In this document: positions 57,641 to 64,000 of the stretch, piece after piece
Position numbering within the stretch: position 1 is the stretch's first letter
Layout of the letters: each line of letters begins with the position of its first letter
NCBI GenBank assembly: GCA_016748015.1
Contig: JAAOMT010000776.1
Span: 555,496-619,495, forward strand
Origin: Geosiphon pyriformis
Lineage: Eukaryota > Glomeromycota > Glomeromycetes > Archaeosporales > Geosiphonaceae
DNA length: 64,000 nucleotides
Reading direction: 5' to 3'
The notes under the pieces: generated by a model
The model's database searches: none
Told to the model about the DNA's origin: nothing
What the model saw: the letters and a program-made list of their open reading frames with translations, nothing else
Made by a program: the position numbers and the translations under genes

Positions 57641-57796
57641 AATTGGAACATGCAAATTATGTTCCATTTTAGAGATGTTCTATTATAGAGTTTTATAATT
57701 ATTATCAAATAAACTATATTTATTTATTAAATCAATTAATTATTATTATTATTATTAAAATATTGATTAATTGTTACCTGTTTTTTAGAATTTTCT

Positions 57797-59495
57797 TCAT
57801 TTTTTTGTATTCATATAATTTTTTTCTAAGTAAATTTTGTTTTCTATACTAAAATTTTCTTCTGTTAATTGCTCTTTAAATCTAATTACCTTTTTTAATG
57901 GTTCATATGCTTCTGTAATTGTAATTATAGCAGGTGGAAATTTTTCTAATTCTTTTTTATTGGTTTCAATTTGAGCATCGGCTAAAACCATATTTACAAT
58001 ATCATTATCATCAAGAATATTTTCAGTTGCCAATAATTCATCAACTGCTACAGTATAATCTTCGAGATTTTTGACCAATTGTTGTGCATTTGATGGTAAA
58101 TTGTTGAATATATCCATAGCAATTGATGTTTCGGATTCTTGAATTTCTAATTCTTGATTTTAGAAAAGAATATCCGTTTTTTGTCAACAGTTTTGAATTG
58201 TAACAGGTGTTACTTGAAACCATGATTGAACAACATAATCAATTGCTTGTTTTATGTTTAATTTATTTCTAAAAAATAAATTAATATTAGATAAAATTAT
58301 ATAATATATAATGATAATAATACTGTATATATTATATTACTTAACTGTCAATATTAATTTTTTGTTCAAATTGATGTAAAATATGTTGACAATATAAGTG
58401 CTTATATTTGCCTTTAAAAGATTTGATAATGCCAGCATCCATTGGTTGAAGATGTGATGTAGTATTTGGAGGAAAATAGTNNNNNNNNNNNNNNNNNNNN
58501 NNNNNNNNNNNNNNNNNNNNNNNNNNNNNNNNNNNNNNNNNNNNNNNNNNNNNNNNNNNNNNNNNNNNNNNNNNNNNNNNNNNNNNNNNNNNNNNNNNNN
58601 NNNNNNNNNNNNNNNNNNNNNNNNNNNNNNNNNNNNNNNNNNNNNNNNNNNNNNNNNNNNNNNNNNNNNNNNNNNNNNNNNNNNNNNNNNNNNNNNNNNN
58701 NNNNNNNNNNNNNNNNNNNNNNNNNNNNNNNNNNNNNNNNNNNNNNNNNNNNNNNNNNNNNNNNNNNNNNNNNNNNNNNNNNNNNNNNNNNNNNNNNNNN
58801 NNNNNNNNNNNNNNNNNNNNNNNNNNNNNNNNNNNNNNNNNNNNNNNNNNNNNNNNNNNNNNNNNNNNNNNNNNNNNNNNNNNNNNNNNNNNNNNNNNNN
58901 NNNNNNNNNNNNNNNNNNNNNNNNNNNNNNNNNNNNNNNNNNNNNNNNNNNNNNNNNNNNNNNNNNNNNNNNNNNNNNNNNNNNNNNNNNNNNNNNNNNN
59001 NNNNNNNNNNNNNNNNNNNNNNNNNNNNNNNNNNNNNNNNNNNNNNNNNNNNNNNNNNNNNNNNNNNNNNNNNNNNNNNNNNNNNNNNNNNNNNNNNNNN
59101 NNNNNNNNNNNNNNNNNNNNNNNNNNNNNNNNNNNNNNNNNNNNNNNNNNNNNNNNNNNNNNNNNNNTGGCTGCAGTTACTTGTTCTACCCAATAACTTA
59201 AAGCTTGGTCTAATAATAGAAATTTAACGCTTTTGTGTCGAATAGATCTTTCTGAGATTTCATCAATTTCAATATTCAACCACTTTGTATGCTCTTTGAT
59301 TATCTTGGAGACAGTTGGACGAGAAATATGAAGTTCTGAATATTTATTATTGAAGTAAGCTACAATATCATCATGTTTCGTGCCATAGTAATTTTTGGAA
59401 TATTGACAAATTTCTTTACGAAGAGCATCATTAACTGCTGCTCGTTTTTGTTTTTTGAATAAAGGTTCTGACATTGCAAGTCTAACTCTTCCCAA
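57797..59495 (-). pseudogene. Pogo/Tigger-like transposase (incomplete across gap)
   Basis: The N-terminus 59168-59495 has the psq/CENP-B helix-turn-helix region: KRAAVNDALRKEICQY, YFNNKYSELHISRPTVSKII and a second DNA-binding part (LDQALSYWVEQ). The catalytic centre is hidden by Ns. After the gap, YFPPNTTSHLQPMDAGIIK is the typical motif near the end of a DDE_1 catalytic domain. A possible short intron near 58265-58345 precedes a C-terminal tail (AIDYVVQSWFQVTP, then NNLPSNAQQLVKNLEDY to 57797). One TGA stands at a probable Trp in the tail. The likely start is ATG 59495 or 59474. It binds the TIRs and moves the element. Intactness cannot be judged because of the gap. Confidence 0.82.
58481..59167. 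other. Assembly gap (687 Ns)
   Basis: A run of N inside the transposase. Its true length may differ. Frames drawn across it on either strand are meaningless. Confidence 0.99.
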
Positions 59496-59675
59496 TTACC
59501 AATTAACATCTAGCACGTGATATTTGTTCTTATATGAAGGTAAATTTCGAATAAACGTTTAATAAAATTATGTTCTTGTTCCTTTATAGATTGTTCTTAT
59601 ATAAAGGGAAAATTGTTAATTAATCAATTGCTTCTATAAAAAAATGTTCTTTGTAAGAGGTTGTTCTTTTATTGA

Positions 59676-59700
59676 GGGTTCTTTTATGGAGGTCTGACTG
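59676..59700. repeat. Right terminal inverted repeat of pogo-like element
   Basis: Partner of 57616-57640; ends GGTCTGACTG followed by TA. Confidence 0.88.
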
Positions 59701-59702
59701 TA

Positions 59703-60064
59703 TATATAAATTTTTATTATAGCATAAAATATTCATTATACTTAATATTCACTATTATATTGAATTTATTCTAAAAGTGAAATAAATACTCCCGGGTGCC
59801 TGGTGACGATTAGAAAGCGCGTGGGCTGCTCCTACCATGTAATATTCTCTGTTATGTAGTGTAGGTCGTAGCTGGATCACACTTGTTAGTAATAAATACT
59901 CAAATGTTTGGTCTGTTCCCGCAACCTATTGATCTTTAGGAAAGTGTGTGTTTCCAGTCCGATCTACTTGTACCGACAGATTGAATAACATATAATAAAT
60001 AAGCAAGAGTAAACTTCTTTTTTTTTAAAAAAAATAACTATACAATCTTACCCATGGCCTACGG
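59703..60064. other. Intergenic region with a GC-richer segment
   Basis: 59703-59780 is AT-rich. 59781-60000 is clearly richer in G and C and in CpG than its surroundings. It holds two copies of AATAAATACTC (59781-59791 and 59891-59901) bracketing 99 bp that begin CCGGGTGCCTGG. I could not match it to tRNA, 5S, U1-U6 or SRP RNA by eye. It lies just 3' of the PP2C gene, so it could be a structured RNA, a SINE-like insert or 3' flanking sequence. Confidence 0.45.
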
Positions 60065-62511
60065 TTACTTCTTATCTTTAATACCAGCGGGATATGTATT
60101 ATATTTGTTAGCCCCTTTTAATTGACTCTTCTCTTTCGAGGGATTACTAGCATCGGATTTATCTTCCTTTAAAGGTGATATAACTTCTGTTTCACCAGAT
60201 AATTTTTTTGGGCTTTCAATAATGTCGCTTTTGAAATGGTCATCGTTGTTTGTAGTCGATATATTCTCTGGTACATCAATACTCTTGCTCAGGTTTGAAA
60301 TGTTGTCTGAAACGTTGTCAATGGTGAGATTCTTTTGAAAGTCCTTGTCGTCGATTGTATTCGGTTGTTCATTATTATTACCAGAAAGCGAATAGTCATC
60401 AGTGATTTGTTCTGAAGGAATTGTCAAATCCTCTTCCAACTCAGTAGGTTCGTGAAGAGCTCCATAGCCGGAGTATTGTTTTGGCGGTTTTTCATCCACA
60501 GTCATGATTGGACCAATTCCCTTTTCTACTCTATCAGCAATCCATTCATACCACTGTTTTTCAGTCTTGCCATGAAGGAACCCAACAATAATAACTGTCA
60601 TGTTATCACAACCGATCCCACCAAGCTCACTATCATTAGCAAGACAATGGTCCATCAGATTTTCACAGGCAACTTTAAGATTATTGCGTTCTCCAATCTC
60701 TTTGCGTATGAAGCTGATAACATTTTGTGACGAAAGACAATCCCAAATCCCTAAAAAGTAGTAATAGAGAAACGAGATTATAATACCAAGTTCAAATGAA
60801 AAATAAAGTTGAATTTGTGGCATTCCCAAATGAAGATTGGGTTTCTACTTGGGGAAATTGGCCAGTATGCTTGTATAACTGCGGAAGAGGATCATGCATA
60901 AAATGCCGATCCTATTTAGCAATTGCCCAAAAATCAATTTTAAGTCTTCAAAAGTCCAATCAAGCCATAAAAATCACTTGCAAGAACTCGGGTGAATGTC
61001 TCCGAAAAATTCAAAAAAGTTTCATTATGTTCAATTGGGAATGCCCTAGGTTATCAGCATAGCCAAATTCGATGGTTAATATCGAAATTTTTGTTACCAT
61101 CGCATGCTAGAACCAAGAATTCAGTGTCGTTATTTAAAGTAAACTCCTTAATCTCGGGTAGAGCTAAAGAAAGCCAAGTCAATAGGTTTCATATTAATTC
61201 ATAGCCAACTTTGAACCCAAAATAAGTTAAATTTGAGTATATAAACCTGTTACTATCTGTTCTTCGGCTGGTAAATTAGTGTTTTGTTTGAATTCGAAAT
61301 CTCCGACAGCTCGCGAGAGAGCCAAATTTCCTGAGAAAGGCATTGTTTTAGAAAAAATACTAAATACTTAAATCCATCCTTTATTTCTTTGAAATATTTA
61401 CCATTGACGCGGCCAAATTCAACAAACCCACCAGCCTTTCTGATCCGAGTTGATTCCTCTGAAGCCGAAGAAAAATTAATTCAGCCACATAAATCATTGC
61501 AGTCTTTATAAAACTGAATAAAAACCTTTGTTGACTGGTTTGTGATCTTTCGACATCTCTTGGGCCTCACCCTTCACACTAAGAACAGCACGCGAATCAC
61601 CCGCATTACCCTGTTATTGATTCAATCGTTAGACCTGTTATTAAGCAAACTACGAGATTTATATTTGTATGATGATATATCCATACCACAATGATTTTTT
61701 GATCGGGAGTTATAAGAGCTATGACTGCTGTACATCCTGATGGATCACTAGCGTATTGAGGATCTAGAATAAGCAAATTTCAATATAATTTATAATTGTA
61801 CCATATTTTTAAGTGCAAAAGAACATTTAATTTTTTGGTATACCCTTTTTCAAGTCTTCATCAGTGCCAAGGAAGCCATTTATTATTGCTTTGTGAAAAT
61901 TCCCTTTAGAAAAAGCCTCGTCTTTTGCAATTCGTTCATGAAGATGTGTACCACTATATTTGGCGACATTTGGACCTGGAAGAAAGAAATTTTACCCAAG
62001 AAATTTCGGCAATTTTTTCTTGGAACTTGGATTAAAGCAGATCAATCAAGTCAATGAAATAAAAATTTTTCTTTACCCCCATGACCATCATATACAGCGA
62101 AAAAGCTATAGCCTTGATGTCCAGCCAATTCAAGCAAAGTTGTATGGGCATCCTCCATACCTATCGTCAATTAATATTGGTTAAGGATCAAAGTAGCACA
62201 GAATATATATCTTTTGATTTATTACCATAATCTTGCACAAGAACAATCGCTCAAGGTAGATACAGTCAATAACATTAGTAAATTATATTTGCAAGTTTAC
62301 TGAGAATAAGAACGGCCAAATGTGAAGACTCCTTTATTTCATTGTACAATTTAATCAAATCGAATTTAAATTGAGAACAACTTTTGTTTGATATCTGATA
62401 AAGGATACTTATACGCCAACCTTGCATTGCCGAAGCAGCATATATAACACGTTGATCGCCTTCAGACGAACTTTGCTTCTCTTTTATCGGTTCAGATAGT
62501 GTTTGACCCAT
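60065..62511 (-). CDS. PP2C-family Ser/Thr protein phosphatase, nine exons
   Basis: Complement of exons 62409-62511, 62077-62160, 61844-61975, 61687-61763, 61526-61610, 61402-61458, 61247-61330, 61098-61163 and 60065-60750. Every junction is GT-AG, the sum is 1374 nt, and the frame is open for 457 residues. The start MGQTLSEP is typical of fungal PTC2-type PP2Cs; the Gly-2 could be myristoylated (inference). Motifs in order: [61 protein letters not shown] and GIGCDNMT. The metal-binding Asp residues are all present. These enzymes are Mg/Mn-dependent and usually dampen stress MAP-kinase and checkpoint signalling (family knowledge). An acidic, Ser-rich tail of about 130 residues with a basic end follows the catalytic domain. 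It is the only gene here that looks fully intact. Confidence 0.93.
60819..61045. mobile_element. MITE-like inverted-repeat insert in PP2C intron 8
   Basis: Ends are inverted repeats: GGCATTCCCAAATGAAGAT on the left and, reversed, GGCATTCCCAATTGAACAT on the right. About 227 bp without coding capacity. It explains why this intron is 347 bp while most others are 67-101 bp. No clear target duplication seen. Confidence 0.5.
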
Positions 62512-62523
62512 TTTTACTTCGAA

Positions 62524-62594
62524 CTGTAATATAAAGATCACACAACCAAGTCAAGAGAGTATAACACACGTTCTAAAAAAAAAGGAAATCTTAC
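62524..62594 (-). other. Possible 5' UTR intron of the PP2C gene
   Basis: On the - strand a donor GTAAGAT (62594) and acceptor TTATATTACAG (ending 62524) lie 12 bases before the start codon. The size (71 bp) matches the coding introns. Splicing is inferred, not shown. Confidence 0.45.
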
Positions 62595-62663
62595 AGAGTT
62601 ACAAAGAGGTCAAATATGGGGACAAAGACAAAAGGATTCGTTTTTTATCGGAGAATGCGGCGA

Positions 62664-62670
62664 TGACGTC
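62664..62670 (-). promoter_or_regulatory. Possible CRE-like site upstream of PP2C
   Basis: TGACGTC, seven of the eight bases of an ATF/CREB site, lies about 150 bp upstream of the start codon in a small CpG-containing patch (62655-62675). Could be chance. Confidence 0.25.
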
Positions 62671-62699
62671 CTGAATTCAGTTTTTTGTAACCAAACAAA

Positions 62700-63086
62700 A
62701 ACTTGCAGTCAATCACATTTAAACCTGGATCTTAAATATATTTTAGAAAAACTTTTTTCTTTGTCTTGTAAATTCTATGTTTACAAAATTTTATAAAAGC
62801 ATATTTCCTATGTTTAAGAAAATAAAGCTTTAATAAAAATAATTAATTAATTTAAATAACAAAAATAATAACATATTTATTAATTTTATCTAATTTAGAA
62901 TTTTAAATAAATTAAGTTAATTTGTGTTAATTTTTAATTTAATAATTTATTTATGTTTTTATACAATAATAATAGCTTAAAAAAATAAAAAATAGTAAAA
63001 AATTCAAAATCAAAAAATCAAAAAAATCAATTAAAATTTTAAAATTTAAAATTTATTAAATAATATGTTTTAATTCAAGTTAATAT
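62700..63086. other. AT-rich intergenic region
   Basis: Between the PP2C promoter side and the LINE-C 5' end. Only homopolymer-rich AT sequence; no gene seen. Confidence 0.55.
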
Positions 63087-64000
63087 AAGTAAAAACTTCT
63101 TTTTCTTCTATGTTTAAAATTCTCTAAAGAATAATTTTTTTGTAGTAAATTTGAAAGCTGTTTCAAATAACAATATGTCCAAGAAAAAAGCACTTAAAAA
63201 AGTCTTTTATGGTCTTGTTAATAGTACTTTTTCTCAAAAAAAAAGAGTATCTGTAAATAATATTAAGTACTTTAATGATAAAAAAAAATTTTTTTGGTCA
63301 AATCTGATTTTGGCAATAATATATATTTAGATATAGACAATAAATTAAGTGATAGTAAAATTAGTAATGTCTTAATAAGTACTATTAGTAGTTTTTTTTT
63401 GGCTTAACTGTAACAACTTCTAAAGTTAAAAGATTTAATACCAGCTTAAATTGTGGTTTTCTTATTAATACACTTAATTATGAAATAAATAAAAATAAAA
63501 AATCTTTTTTTTTTCTTTTAATATCTCTTTAAAAAAAAAGTGGATAGATTCCAAGATTGTAAAAATTCAAATAAAAGTATCTGTTAGAACATTTTTTGCT
63601 TTAAATATCAATCTTTTAGCTATTAAAAAAAAGTCAATAATAGTAAAAACTTAGGTAATTAAGAAACTTTTTTCAATAATCAATAGTTTTAAGAAGATTA
63701 TTAGATCAATATTTGTTTTAAAAAAAATATGAATAAGACTGTATTATTGGCTAAAAAAAAATTAATCAAAGTAAACAATAATCTAAAAAAACAAGGAATG
63801 TATTTAGATCAAATTGTGATAATCAAAAAAATTTTCATGAATATACTAAAAAAAATAATCATTGTTATAATATCTAAGTTTGGTCAAATTGTATTAATTT
63901 ATTTATAACTAATTAAATTGTGACAAAAAACTGTAATAGAATTTGCCAAATCAAGTTAAGCTAATTTGTTAGCATCAAAATAGTTATTTTTAATTAGAAA
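63087..64000 (+). mobile_element. LINE-C, 5' part, running off the window
   Basis: The 5' end AAAAACTTCTTTTTCTTC matches the 5' ends of LINE-A and LINE-B. Upstream leader codons (SKFESCF or NLKAV in another frame) also match. Strongly decayed, on the opposite strand to LINE-A and LINE-B. The rest lies right of the window. Confidence 0.75.
63177..64000 (+). pseudogene. LINE-C ORF1 (decayed, partial)
   Basis: Starts ATG 63177: MSKKKALKKVFYGLVNSTFS, against MFKKKALKDALYNSVGSTFS in LINE-B. It continues through SVNNIKYFNDKKK (SVGNIKHFGDKKE in B), then shifts frame in T- and A-runs. Later pieces include LNINLLAIKK and, near 63750, LIKVNNNLKKQGMYLDQIV. Stops are frequent. Beyond 64000 unknown. Confidence 0.7.

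Larger units (their letters stand above)
57616..59700 (-). mobile_element. Pogo/Tigger-like DNA transposon (with assembly gap)
   Basis: 25-bp terminal inverted repeats (57616-57640 and 59676-59700, core GTCAGACCTC) with three mismatches, flanked by TA on both sides (57614-57615 and 59701-59702). It encodes a CENP-B/pogo-type transposase on the - strand. Subterminal GTTCTTTTAT-like repeats are seen at both ends. The left TIR begins TAG where the right begins CAG, a CpA-to-TpA change. Confidence 0.88.

Noticed and set aside
58414-59227. Long frames on both strands across the N run
   Set aside because: They exist only because Ns do not encode stops. Only the - strand frame with motifs on both sides of the gap is kept, as the pogo-like transposase.
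59781-60000. GC-richer segment as tRNA, 5S, U-snRNA or SRP RNA
   Set aside because: I looked for A/B boxes, the 5S core and snRNA signature motifs on both strands and found none convincing; kept only as unexplained.
60796-61204. Two + strand frames in the PP2C locus
   Set aside because: They lie over introns and antisense to exon 8, and have no recognisable similarity.

Overview
This 64 kb window is very AT-rich eukaryotic DNA made almost entirely of nested, mostly dead transposable elements, with one recognisable host gene near the right end. The organism is most likely a TE-laden fungus. I favour an arbuscular mycorrhizal fungus (Glomeromycotina, e.g. Rhizophagus or Gigaspora), because the host gene is a fungal-type PP2C phosphatase with eight short GT-AG coding introns and because the DDE pseudogene and LINE families resemble ones I associate with that group. 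The genus is inference.

Layout. (1) 1-3662: AT-rich, no supported gene. (2) A DDE-superfamily transposase pseudogene (DDE-A, + strand) is split at 4614/12327 by a complete Ty3/gypsy-type element, Ty3-A (- strand, 4615-12326, 4-bp target duplication ATAT). Removing the insertion restores one reading frame. (3) 13901-28693 is an old, heavily mutated + strand Ty3 element (Ty3-D, duplication TTAT). It is split by LINE-A (- strand, 18652-25446, 9-bp duplication TTTCTAGAT) and has lost its RT/RNase H. (4) 30682-57285 is a second LINE (LINE-B, - strand). Ty3-B (30691-40551, duplication ATGT) sits in its 3' tail and Ty3-C (45105-55094, duplication CCAG) in its endonuclease domain. (5) 57616-59700 is a pogo/Tigger-like DNA transposon (TA duplication, 25-bp inverted repeats) with a 687-base assembly gap. 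(6) 59781-60000 is an unexplained GC-richer segment. (7) 60065-62511 (- strand) is a nine-exon PP2C protein phosphatase gene of 457 codons that appears intact. One intron holds a MITE-like inverted-repeat insert. (8) From 63087 to the right edge is the decayed 5' end of a third LINE (LINE-C, + strand).

The Ty3 elements are the most interesting part. B, C and D carry a trimeric-dUTPase-type domain between protease and reverse transcriptase, preceded by a Cys-rich module I do not recognise. All four have an extra reading frame or remnant after integrase whose 3' end runs through the polypurine tract into the LTR. The gag frames of A, B and C have no upstream in-frame AUG that I can find.

Decay is strongly biased. 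The differences I could read are mainly C-to-T/G-to-A, very often CpA-to-TpA, and they turn Gln and Trp codons into stops and catalytic Asp into Asn, with few frameshifts. This resembles RIP-like or deamination-driven inactivation. Apart from the PP2C gene, and possibly parts of the pogo-like element, I see no gene likely to make a full-length functional protein.
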